Positions 11,891 to 24,300 of a DNA stretch of 60,000 bases are shown here, piece by piece (position 1 is the stretch's first letter; each line of letters opens with the position of its first letter). The notes under the pieces were generated by a model, which was not told the origin of the DNA, searched no databases, and saw only the letters and a program-made list of their open reading frames with translations. Made by a program: the position numbers and the translations under genes. Location of the stretch: contig NC_064044.1 in NCBI RefSeq assembly GCF_932526225.1, forward strand, positions 7,740,801-7,800,800. Reading direction: 5' to 3'. This stretch comes from Nematostella vectensis. Lineage: Eukaryota; Cnidaria; Anthozoa; Actiniaria; Edwardsiidae.

Positions 11891-12372
11891 ATACTAATGT
11901 AGCATCAGTACGATGTTTAAAATTCCCCTCCCCCCCCCTACGGCTCATACGATGTTTACACCTCCCCTCCCCCCCTACGACTCGTACGATGTTTAAACTT
12001 CCCCTCCCCCTACGGCCTATATGACGTTTAAACTTCCCCTCCCCCGCGGCTCATACGATGTTTACACCTCCCCTCCCCCCTACGGCTCGTACGACGTTTA
12101 AACTTCCCCTCCCCCTACGGCCTATATGAAGTTTAAACTTCCCCTCCCCCCTACGGCTCGTACGACGTTTAAACTTCCCCTACCCCTACGGCCTATATGA
12201 AATTTAAACTTCCCCTCCCCCCTACGGCTCGTACGACGTTTATACTCCCCCCCCCCCTACGGCTCGTACGACGTTTAAACTTCCCCTCCCCCTACGGCTC
12301 GTACGACGTTTAACCTCCCCCCTCCCCCTACGGCTCATACATTCAAACTTAGCCCCTCCCCCGGTGTATGAA
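11890..12372. repeat. Pyrimidine-rich minisatellite between convergent 3' ends (copy A)
   Basis: About a dozen units of roughly 37 bp combine CCCCTCCCCC, TACGGCTCGTACGACGTTTA and an AACTT segment, ending at the stop codon of the minus-strand gene. The strand asymmetry is extreme, with C-runs up to 10. The copy B counterpart is 56695-57165. It lies exactly between the 3' ends of two convergent genes. Confidence 0.93.
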
Positions 12373-12373
12373 G

Positions 12374-15300
12374 TCATGGTGTGAATCCCTTTGGCCTCAT
12401 CTTCATTTCAGTGCGTTTAAGAGAGTATCTATGCCCCATCCAGTCGGACCAGACCATTCCCCTGGCATAGTAGCTGTGGGCGCCATCTAAATATTCCCCG
12501 TTCAGGTTTGAGGCATGACAGCTTGAGAACCACCACGCGCCCCTATATCTAGCTGCGCAGTTCTCGCCGTATTTTTCGTCGTTGTCCTTGTCCATTGTCG
12601 AGAATTGTTGATTGTTGTGCCAACCTGTCAGAGAGTCTCTCACATTTCCTGAATAAAAAGAAAAGTCCTATTTTATCCTCATGTTTTAATTTACTTTATC
12701 TGCAGCAAGGATAACAATTTTTCTCTAGACAAGGGTACATAGCTGAGAATTGTTAATTGTTGTGCCAACCCATGAGAGACTCTCCCACATTTCGTAAATA
12801 ACAAGGAAAATTATTATATTTTATATGTTTTGATTTATTATATGCGGCAAGGATAACAATTTTCACTTAAACTTGCAGCAATATTCGTCTTTACTATGAT
12901 TCTTCTGACAGCCATCTTGAAAAAGAGGCCCCTTTACTAATATCGTAGGTTTCCTGCTCTCTTTTAGACGTATTTATAGCTTGTCCAAGTTGTAAACTTT
13001 TGAAATTCAAGATTACTTGTTACAACATTTCCTCATGCCCATACAAGGATAGTCTTACTTGCCTTATTTGAAAAATAATATATTTTTGTTTACATGAACG
13101 GTGGTGTAAGCATTACATTTAGCAAATGGTTTAGAGAGACCGTCTTGTTCAGAAGAGGCTTTGAAACTATCATACATTTTCCAACATGGTAATCTGCTAC
13201 TACGAACAAAAGGTGGTCCCAATCTTTGGTTTAGAGACAAAGTCAGAGGAGGCTTTAAAACTATCATACATTGGTCCCATACGGGCAATTGTTCATACAT
13301 ACAATATTTGAAAAGCTGGCAGATATTAACCATAAATCAAACACCCAAATGGTTGAGTTTGTTAACCAAAGTATAAATAAATGGTTTACCAAAAATGTTC
13401 GTTTTTAGAAACGTTACCTACTCGAGATTAGCTAGATAACAATCAACCAGAACATAGCAGGTTAAAGCCGCATAGTCACGACAGGAGCAAAAGATGGCAA
13501 AGTTCAAATTGTAAGGTCGTGTTAGCTTATATTCGCTTGATTTTTTACATAGATGTTTCTTGTGTAATATAAAACAAAATAAGCTTGAGTATTTTTTGGT
13601 GAATAATCCGTTCTTGAGATATTGCAAATTGTAAGCCTCTTGATTTGTCCGAATTTGCTCAATTTGGTCGAAATTGCTACTTTTTTCATGATTTATGGCA
13701 ACTTTGCTCAATCACATCTCAAGAACGGATCATCTACCAAAAAATACTAAAGCTTATTTTGTTTTATATTATGCAAGGAACCTCTAGACAAAGCATTAAC
13801 AAAATATAAGCTAACACAACCTTATAATTTTAATGTTGCCATTTTTCGCCCCTGTCCATTGTCACCAGTTTACTTCCGGAGGTCCGGAAACCTCAACCGT
13901 TAAAAGACAATATAATCTATTAGTAACAGGCCATCCGTTCTAAATCACACCCTCATAGAAACTTTCAAAAGGCACACTGCTTTCACAATTTTGAAATATT
14001 TTTTTTGTGTCCGTTACATATGAAGAAAACGTTGTCATTTTGGGGGTCTGGTACCTAGGAATCTTTCCAGAGGCTTTCTTTCCAGAGGCTTTCTCTATTG
14101 ACTAAAGATGGTCACAGTCACTGTTTTTCTCTTCAAATTACAAGTCATAAAGTTTGCTTATATGGAATTGTCGTTTGGCAAAAACGACAATTTTTTGCTA
14201 AATTTTCTTGATATGAAAATCATCGGAGATTTTCGTAATCGACCGGAAGTAAACTGGCGACAATGCGGCTTTAAACTGGAGAACAAATAATTGTTTTTAT
14301 TCTTTATCGAATATCAATAAAATTCAATCGTCTACGAATTATGGTACTTGAAAGTGTATTTCAGGACAACATAAAACTGTAAAAAGGTTAGCGGTGACAA
14401 TGGCGGATCGAGGACTTTTTTAAGGGGTGGGGGTGGGGGATGGGGATTGGTGAATGCAACATTAACTCGGGGGGCTGTCATTCGACAAGAAAAGTAAGAG
14501 TGAAAGAAATGTTCAAATAAAAGGTAAACTAATCTAACCTTAGCTTACCAGTGAAGCCTCCCAACTTAATCCGGTACATGTCGGTCTCCCCTGCGATCGA
14601 GAAGGAATGGTACTAAGCGTATCTCGTCTCCCCAGCATCGGCCTCCATGTCCACTCTCATCTCGTTAGGAATTGCATTGGTCAGCCTGTGGATTCGGTCC
14701 AGTCCTAGCCAATGCTCTCCCTGGAGATCACCAAACCCGTTTTTGTACTCGGTCCAGTTTCGATAGAAGTCCACGGAGCCATCTTGGCGTCTCTGAAACA
14801 CGGTCCAGCCACCCCCGAGGGTTTTCTGGTCACAAAAGACCTAGAAATTGCGGTCTTAAGATTACTACAACTAATCTAAGCAATATTACTGATATTTGGT
14901 GGTCTGATTAAAGAAGTTTGTTTTCTGAATCCAGGACGACTATGCCAATAGCCATTGTGCCCAATGTAAGTAAGGGCGCAAACCGAAGAGGGTGCCTATT
15001 CCAAACTTCAAGTCTTTTGTATACTTGTTGTCTTTATTTAAACTATCAAATTAGAAAACCTAATTAATCATTGAACAATAAAAAATTAAACAAAGAAAAC
15101 AATTAGGTCTCAGTACGTGTCTTTCATTGTTAGATAGCGGAGACGTTTGGGGGGGGGGTCTGATTAACTAAATACCGCACAAAGTTTTCGAAAATACCAC
15201 AATTCCGCAGAATAAAATCAGAAATATTGCATACCGCCCAATATACCGCCGTTTAAAAGCAAAATCTCGCATCTTGCAGTGTTTTGAAATACCGCATCAC

Positions 15301-18300
15301 CACATGTTTTTTGCTCTTTTACCTAAATCGCGTACAAAAAAAGCCAATACCGCAAACCCCAACGTCCCTCCCCCCTTAGATAGAGTTAGATGTGGGTGAT
15401 TGCACGCAAGCCACTTAAGCCATCTTAAGCTTTAAACTTGCCAACCCCTATTTAATATGGACTCTATGGAACCTGGAATGCGCCTTGTCCGTCTGGGTCC
15501 ACTGCGTATACACCGCTCATATTCCCAAGGCGCGAAGGAACATCTGCACAGTTCTTAGGGGCAGGAAGACCGTACAAGTCAGCCCTCAAGGCGATCTCCC
15601 CATGCCATTCCTTAATCACGAACCGTACAAGTCTTGCCTGTATGACGACTGGAAGGTCGTGCAACACCACAGTGTCCCTATCAGAGTTGCCTGTGAATTC
15701 CTAAAAAGATGAAAATACTTGAAAATCTGCTAAAGAGGCTACGTCCAGCCGCCACTTTATTGTCATCTTAGCAAAGTTCCAAGGTGTAAGAAAGCATCCA
15801 TAGTGTGCGTTTTCCTATGGAGGGTCAGATATCTCCATAGGCTGCTTTGAAAAAACTTTTGCGGTATGTTCGATTGGATTCGTTAGATAAAGCATTTGAT
15901 TTTATTTATAGGTTGTTCCTTTGAGATTTCTTTTTTATTGTCTATTTTTTCAATATAAACAACGAAGCAGATGAAACAAGCAGGGCCGTAGCAGGGGGTG
16001 GGGCACTGGAGGCACGTGCTCCCCCAAATATTTTCAAAACATTATAAGGAAATGACCAGTAAGGGGCATGGCCGTGCCCCCCAATATTTTTTTAATGTTT
16101 CTGTATTGTGCCCCCCCCCTCAATCTTACGGGGCTTGTCACGGTTCTGACAAGTCAATAGTTTTTTGCAGTTTTCCGAGCTTTGAAAATAGCCCTGCATG
16201 ATTGAAGAGTTTTGGTAAGTAACACTCGATGGGACGACCCTTACGACAACCGAAGCGACGGGTCGTTTCACCGTCGTCAGAGATAGAACTGGTTCTAAGG
16301 GTGGTCCCTTTTTCTATTTTTTCGTAAGGGTCGTGAGGATTTTTTGGCAGACGACTGTTACGACTATATGAACTTATGGAAGCTTAAAACGAGTAAATAT
16401 ATGACTTACGTGTGGGTAAGAAGTCCAGGTGACATTGTCTAAGCTGTAGTGAAGACCATAGCGCGTCACCCAGAAGTTGACATCAGGTTGAGTACTATGG
16501 TAAGGCAGCCCCTGTGTTGCCACTTTCAAGATGGTTTTCGCATTCAGCAGGTCGACTTGGAGATATTCGTCAGCTCGTGACGTCATTGGCCGCCAGCAGC
16601 CCCAGGTCACCCCCACATCGTGCTGATTGTACAGTCGACCATCGTTGGCCATCCAGCCGGCGCTCTTTGTAGAACTTGCAGTTATTTGACTATCCAATAC
16701 TTGTGATCGATTTTGCATGCCAAGTGAAACGACTGTTGAAAATGATAGATTTAAGAATTTGATATTTGTGATCGATCTCACATTCAAACTATTACTAATG
16801 ATGAAAATAAACAAGCGCCGTTGACATCATTGTGAGAGTTTGCACAATCCAGTGGACGAGGTATCTATGTTAGACCAAATTTAATGCAGACAAATTCTGT
16901 ATTTCATCAAGTACATACCCCTTTCACAGCTTCTTCCTGTGAATCCAGAGGAACAGGTGCAAGTGTAGTTCCGGCCGTCTTGTGTATTGTTACAAATACC
17001 ACCATTACTGCAGGGGTTATAGTCACACGGCTCTAGACAAATTACCAAAACCACCTTTAAGATCATACGTTTTTAAGTTTGATATACTGTGTGTGACTTT
17101 CCTTGTACGAACTTCATTTTATTGGACTGGTCAGTTGTTCTAGCGTAAGGAATGCCGGTAAGGTTCTTTAAGCAATGACTCCTTATACCCGTTTTATATT
17201 GAGCTATACAATAGTTGAGCAGTATTTGTTTAATTTTACTGGCGAATCAATCAGTCTCTCAAAAAGCCCCATAAAAGCTCTCGGAAAAGCCGTTCTATCT
17301 GACGTAGCACTCGTCTAAGAATAGGGAGATCGGCTTCTCCGTTTTTCATGCAACTCAGCTCGGCTAACTAAACTCGGCTATCCCAGCTCGTCTAACTAAA
17401 CTCGGCTATCCCAGCTCGGCTAACTAAGCTCGGCTATCCTAGCTCGGCTAACTAAACTCGGCTATCCCAGCTCGTCTAATTAAGCTCGGCTATCCCAGCT
17501 CGGCTAACTAAGCTCGGCTATCCTAGCTCGGCTAACTAAACTCGGCTATCCCAGCTCGTCTAACTAAGCTCGGCTATCCCAGCTCGTCTAACTAAACTCG
17601 GCTATCCCCAGCTCGGCTAACTAAACTCGGCTATCCCAGCTCGTCTAACTTAACTCGGCTATCCCAGCTCGGCTAACTAAACTCGGCTATCCCAGCTCGT
17701 CTAACTAAGCTCGGCTATCCCAGCTCGTCTAACTAAACTCGGCTATCCCAGCTCGTCTAACTAAACTCGGCTATCCCAGCTCGTCTAACTAAACTCGGCT
17801 ATCCCAGCTCGTCTAACTAAGCTCGGCTATCCCAGCTCGTCTAACTAAACTCGGCTATCCCAGCTCGTCTAACTAAACTCGGCTATCCCAGCTCGTCTAA
17901 CTAAACTCGGCTATCCCAGCTCGTCTAACTAAACTCGGCTTTTTTCCGTCTTTCAAGCAACTAGCGCCTGTTGAGCAGGCTAGGTTTCCGTGTATTGCAT
18001 GATTATGTTGGAAATTCATTACGTACCACAGGATGATATTCCGATAGGACAGACGCACGTGAATCCGCCATTTGCAAAGTCGGCTTTGCACATCTTCTGA
18101 CTCGGACATGAGCCAGCAACGCAGTCATTCTAAGAAAGATGACAGCACGGAAGACAAAAGTGAAAATGCTCTTATATTTGTTGAAAATTGAGCGCCAAAA
18201 TATTTTTCAATAAAGCGAAATGGCCAGTAGGGGCGTGGCTGTGGTCCCCATATTTTCTTAGTGTTTCTGTATCGTGCCCCCAATCTTTTCAGGCCTGTTG

Positions 18301-21300
18301 CAGATCTGTTCAATCTGATATGTAGTACGTAATGTAGGTAGGTAATGTGTCAAAGAAGACCAAAACCTGATCCTCTACAATTAACCGGCAAGTCGTTTAA
18401 ACTTCATTTGTTAAAACGAATAAACAAATAAATATTATCAGTTAACGGGCGATTTGGAGTTTACATTGAAATCCATCCCTTTTTCTGCATTCCTTAATTA
18501 CATACATTTTTAGAGATAAATTGAGTGAAAATTTATGCATTTGCAAGTCTCACCATTATTTCAGTGTAGACGCTGCCTGGTTCATCAATTAAGTCCTCGG
18601 GGTGTTGAAGATGAGTTGAAGTACTTGTCACACAAACTTGTGTCGCAGGGAAATAGCTGAATGATTGACATGTGTCACTCATGAAGCATTTCACGTTGCA
18701 CGTCGTCTCTAAGATCCCAGTGAAACTGGACTCGTTGTGATTTCTCAGATACTTCCCGGTTATAGGGTCTGTCAGTTTTACTATTTTACAAGAGTCAACT
18801 TCATGGAAAAAAGAAAGCAAAAAAGACAATATTTTACATATCTATCATTCTGTAAATTGGCATTATTATTAGGAATCGGTTAGATTTGTAATAATGTAAG
18901 ACGCATATTTCCAGTCTTTTCGAAATAAATGTAAACGCGTAAAACCAAAGGCAGCCCAAGGCTACTGTCAGTAATTTATACAAAGGTACCGTATGTATGG
19001 GAAAATTAATATGTTAGCGAAAAAATACTTATCGTGAATAATAAAACTAGAGACCATGTAATATTGAGTTTATTTAAATTTTGACGATTTTCAGTAGAGC
19101 GACTTTGAGGCTACGAATTGTAGTCATAGAGCTTATTGCAGGTTCTCGGTGGATGTTACGTAATCTACCGGAAGTAAACTTGCTCGATTGCTGCCAACTT
19201 TGTCATTGTGTTCAACCAAAATAACTCCTCTTACGCTTCAGGGACGTTGGGCTTCAGGGGGTTGGCCTAGGGGGCCCGGGCCCCCCTTCTAGCAGCCAAA
19301 AATACAGTATATGTATGAGACATTATCTAAAATACAGGACAAAATGACTTGAAAGTCCCTTTTGGACCCCCTCTTGTTAAAAATCCTAGCTAGGCCGCTG
19401 TGCTTTATATCAAAAGTCGTATCAAACGCATCCGACATATTTTTCCCTGATCAATATTTGTAAGCGATCATTTGGCTTGCTAGATTGTTTGCTTGCCGCG
19501 CCTTTTAGCTGTATAGTTAGTCCGTTTGTATGGGGGAGAGGAGGGGGTTTTTGTTACTGACTCGCGTCAGATATCAAGTTCCTTATCACTAAAAATCGAG
19601 GCATAATTTTTATAATTGAATTCAGAGGAATATGTTTGTATACTAGGAATATTTGTTGATAGTGAATGCTCGGAGATAAATTTGGAGATATAATAGAGGT
19701 GTTCCCATCAATCCGTGAAATAGTTAGTGGTACAGTAGGTTTTGACACAAAATAAAATTCCAAATGATCTCTTGTTTGCTTTTTTTCTTGCTCTGTAGAG
19801 TTAGTACACACCAACTATTAGTTAGTGTTTCACGGATTAATGGAAACAGTAAAGGCAATATGTTTTTCCCCTTCAAAGGGAAAAGCATTAAGGGATGCTG
19901 CCACGAACAAAAGCCCAATAAAAATGAACAGATTTGAGTATAATACAAGATACAATAACATTGTAATTAACAATTCGACACAACTGGTAGTTTCAAGTAA
20001 AAAGCCAGAATTTGAGGCCTTCAAGTCATCTGAGTCTACTTCTATCGAAGGAGAGAACGGGAACCCTCCAGATTTCCAGGGTGTTTTATCACTCGAGAAT
20101 TGTTCGTAATAGGTAGAAATGAGTCATAACCGGAAATGTCCCGCATTCCAGAGGTGCTTAGCTGCATTACAACAACAACATTCCATCAAACCCCAAAATC
20201 CGTCCCCAATATATACAGTTCGCGCATGTGCGATACTAATTACCGCTGCGCAAAAAACAATTGCCGGAAATGAGTCATCACCGGAAATATGACGTCCGAC
20301 AAACCCCAAAAATCAATCCCCGATGCAAAAAACTCGAAATAAACTCCCTCTCTGCTTAATTAGAGTTGCTCTCCGTTCGCTTCGCTCACTCCGAGCAAAT
20401 AGCGGTGGAGCTCCCACTCGCGGAGCCCCATACCTAAGAAAAAGTGGTATATAAGACAAATATTGATAAACCCATCGACTCGAGTTTTCGTGACGCGATG
20501 TCCGTCCGTCCGTCCCAACAAAGCATCGTATGACAACCAAATTGGCAGGTGTCATGTATGTGTCAAGGGAGGTGCAAAACTGTGGTCACATGTTATGTGA
20601 CGGCATCGATGACAAAACTAAAATATCCATATCTCATGAACGACCATATGACAACCGATCTTGGTATGTGTCATGAAGGTGTCAAGGGGGGTACACCAAT
20701 ATTGTCACGTGATTGTGACGTCATCAATGACAAAACTATAAAGTAAAAATATGCTGGCGTGATCAAAATAAAAAAAAATATTTATATTTCATTAAAGGAA
20801 ACATCGTATGACAACCAAACTCGGTAGGTGTCATGTTGCTGTCAAGGAAGGTGCTCCAATATGGTCACGTGATTGTGACGTCATCAATGACGCCCCTCAC
20901 CTACAAGGAACATATAACTACGGCTCTTAAAAAAGTTAATGCTAAAGTTGCTGCGTTGCGCCGAATCAAGCGTCTTGTACCAATTCAAACCATGGTTGCG
21001 CTATATAAGACATATGTACACCCTCATCTGGAATATTGTTCCCACTGCTTCTCGGGGCTTCGAAGACACAGAAGGACAGACTAGAGAAGTCTAACTATTA
21101 TAATTTAAGGACACTTTTTAACCTAGGTAGATCGTCAGCATATGAAAACTGCTTATCTATATCCAATATGCATACTCTTGAGCATAGGCGGCAAGTTCAG
21201 GCTCTTCTATTATTTTTTAAATCATATAGGATGAAACAGGCTACGTATATCTCCAACTTCTTTATAACCCGGTCTCCTCAGTGCAATTTGCGCTCTTCTG

Positions 21301-24300
21301 TTCATAATCTTACGCAGCCATCCTATCAATCGTTGTACATGCATAACTCTTTTAACTACCTAATATCACATTTTTGGAACCAACTACCCCACTCTGCTAA
21401 AACTGCTAATTCCGTCACTGACTTCCGCAAGAACCTACCCAACATCATTCCACATGGCTGGTAATGCAGCAACTGTATGTAAATCCTCCCTTTGTAAGTG
21501 TTTCAGTAGTTTTGTCGAGCGTTTGAACCATGAGCTCCCCGAGCTCGGGAGTTTGGGTGACTCCTCACGTCATCGACGGTAAATAAATTATTGTATTGTT
21601 GTATGTAAGCAAAATATGCCGGTGTCAACAAAATAAAAATATCTATTTCATAAGAGAAACATAGTACGACAACCAAACTTGGAAGGTGTCATGTATGTTT
21701 CAAGTGGTGTGCAATGAGATGGTCACGTGACATCATCGATGACGTCACTAAAGGCAATCGCAGACGCCGAAGGCACCGTATGACAACTAAACTTGTTATG
21801 TGTCATGTAGATGGTCAAGGGTGGGGGAAGGGGATTTAAGAAATTGGTCGCGTGATCTGTGAAATCGCTGACGTCGTCAAAATCAGAATTAGAAAAATAA
21901 TATTTAATCTTTCTTAAATTATTAAGAGAAAATAAGCAAAGATTTGGTCGTTTGGAGCTCTGCTTTTAGACAATGCTAAATCTATATATTACGGTATCTT
22001 TACTGAGTACTTTGTGAGTCGTTTTGTTTAACACTGTATCAGATTTGCTTAAGAGTGCGGCATATCGCTAAGCTAGAGGAAGCTTGGAGTTTCTAGTACT
22101 TAATCTCTTGCTCCAGAACGTTCGATAAAATTCAGGGAAAAACTACTAATAAGCGTGATCAAGAAATGATAGCATGATTGAAAAATAAACAACAAAAGTT
22201 TGGGGCAGGGTCACTCATGAATAAAGATCTTGATTACATAATGGTTTGATTAATTTATATTAGGAAATTACATATAAGATATTATAATATTTTCACCTTA
22301 GTCAGGAGTAGCGCACTTGTCTCAAAGTTGGTGAGAGAAAGCTGAACGTTGGTGAGAGAAAACTGAACGTTGGTGAGAGTAAACTGAACAATGGTGAGAG
22401 AGAAGTTGAACATTGGTAGAAAAGGCTTATGAAAAAATCGACTCTAAAGGGGGGGTTAATCGAGAGGGCTTAATAACACCGGGGGCTTAATAAAGCTTTC
22501 ACGGTAAAGTTTTTTTGATTTGTAGGATATTACAAATCAAATAAAATTAGTTTATCACCTACTGTCTTGAGCTACTCCTTAAATACGAATGCAAAATCAA
22601 CGCTAAATAGAATAATGCGTATTGTCTTATTCTGGCCTTTCGCAATTATCAAAACGAGTCGTCGAACGCCGAAAATAGAAATTGATAATAATAACTTTGA
22701 AAACTAACTGCGTTTTATCACTTTTTTCATTCGCTTAAAGCGGCACACTTTCACCTGTTTAGTTCCGGTGTGTCTTTTGAAAGTTTCTTTGGAGATGTGA
22801 TTGATAATAATTTATAGCGGATGGCCTGTTAAAAAGCGTGGATTCTAATATATTATTTTGTCTCTTGTCTTGTCGGAGTCTGCACCCCCTACCTAAAATT
22901 CATCTTTTTATACTCACCAATAAAAACGTCTTCACCTTTTCAAGTTTAGGAAATGATAATCACGTATTTAAGATCTCTTTGTAGTAATAAGAATTTTAAA
23001 ATATGTCCTATCAGTTTTGTTTTTCAAATTTCCGATCACTTTATCAGTTCTAGGCCATGCAATTTTGTTTTCTCGACTGTGTTAGTAAAATAATAATATC
23101 CCCGAAACAGTGGTCTTGATTATCTGGATCATGTTCAATTTAAAGCGGCATTTTCACCACTTCACTTCCGGAGGTCAGACTGAAACCTCAACCGACATGA
23201 GACAAAAGAATCTATGAGAGTCCACGCTATTTAATTATTCCGCTCTAAATTATTAGTAACATCCTTAAAGAAATTTCCAATAGACACACTGCTTTTATGA
23301 TTTAGAAATATTTTTCGCGTTTTGCGTTAATAAGCATCGGAGATTGTTACGTGATCGAAATGAAGTAAACTGGCGATAATGCTGTAATCTTGGGTAAACT
23401 TGGGTTTAACAATCAAGTCAAAGGAAAGTCGACAACAAAATAATTTTTGCACTTAAAGTAAAACTAAAATGAAATTTGCAGACTTTGTAGCTCTACCAAT
23501 ATATTTCCATGTTTTTTTTTTTTTGCTTTTTACTGAACCATAGTCTTTCCATGGGAGCCACTCCCCTTTAAGGCAAAGGTTTGTTAGCAAGTTTTAGCTA
23601 TCTTTAGTAAGCTTAAACTGCGCGAGATGGACTTATGAACCAATGTTTTAGATACAAGCATCTCCATTTCCATGTTGTTATTGTTATGTTTTTGTCTTGT
23701 TTGTTTTTCTTTTTCTGAACCTTAGTCAATTCGAAACACTCTCTCTACCGAAACGGGTTTGCCTATAGGGTATGGGTAATTTGAGTAAGATGACATGACA
23801 GAAAAACCTGGAAAACGCGAATTCCAGATAGAGAGAGAAGACACAATTTTTTTCAGTGGCTATACGTTCCTTGTATTACGGACTGATTTTCAAAACACAA
23901 ATAACGTGAGGCCGAAGTGCATATATCCAGATTTTGGCTTTTTAAGATAATTTTTCCTTGATCATCATTGCCCTTTGTATCAGCCCAGGGACGAAAAGCT
24001 CAAATTTCAATGACACTTCACAAAAAGTCGCATCAATTTAAAAAAAGGTCGCACTTGATATTTTGTTTGCTATAAGTTACTAAGTGCTCAGAGGAATTCT
24101 CCACCTTATTCGATGTGAAATGGGCTTATTTGAAGTGCCACGTCATGTTTTTCCGTCATGTCGAGTAAGATTGAATTGTTCAGATGGATTTACGCCATAA
24201 ACGTCCATGAGGTTTTAGAGAAATCTCTCAAAAACCGTTTACTGGCGTAGACTAAACTGCTAACACATGCTAGACGAACGCTGGTGACTTTGTCAACAGT

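Larger units (their letters stand above)
12374..14840 (-). pseudogene. Fibrinogen-related domain exons with in-frame TAG (copy A)
   Basis: The middle exon (14840-14549) has the classic [21 protein letters not shown] and [11 protein letters not shown] motifs, then a TAG at 14613-14615 where family members continue in frame; beyond it the frame stays open into GGFTG and a GTAAGC donor. The last exon (12648-12374) has the [20 protein letters not shown] calcium-site segment, the [21 protein letters not shown] core and the [12 protein letters not shown] end before TGA. All core Cys are present. Only one stop is seen over about 190 codons, so the lesion is recent relative to the rest, or the stop is tolerated. 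Confidence 0.85.
1..15375. repeat. Large direct duplication, copy A
   Basis: Base 1 corresponds to base 45907, and the two stretches stay alignable in the same order to the window end (60000 matches about 15371). Exons, introns, MITEs and minisatellites are shared, with scattered substitutions and many indels. The offset between copies falls from 45935 at the collagen exon to 44557 at the SRCR exon, mainly because copy A has about 1.2 kb extra near 7.76-8.95 kb. Both edges of the duplicated segment lie outside the window, so the true unit length is unknown. Two sequential haplotypes in an assembly would look the same. Confidence 0.95.

Noticed and set aside
13064-13711. 89- and 97-codon minus-strand frames conserved in copy B
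   Set aside because: Conservation only reflects the recent duplication; they overlap intron and foldback-element sequence and lack splice sites or domains.
17350-17940. CRISPR-like array
   Set aside because: Pure head-to-tail 28-bp repeat without unique spacers in eukaryotic DNA; a minisatellite.
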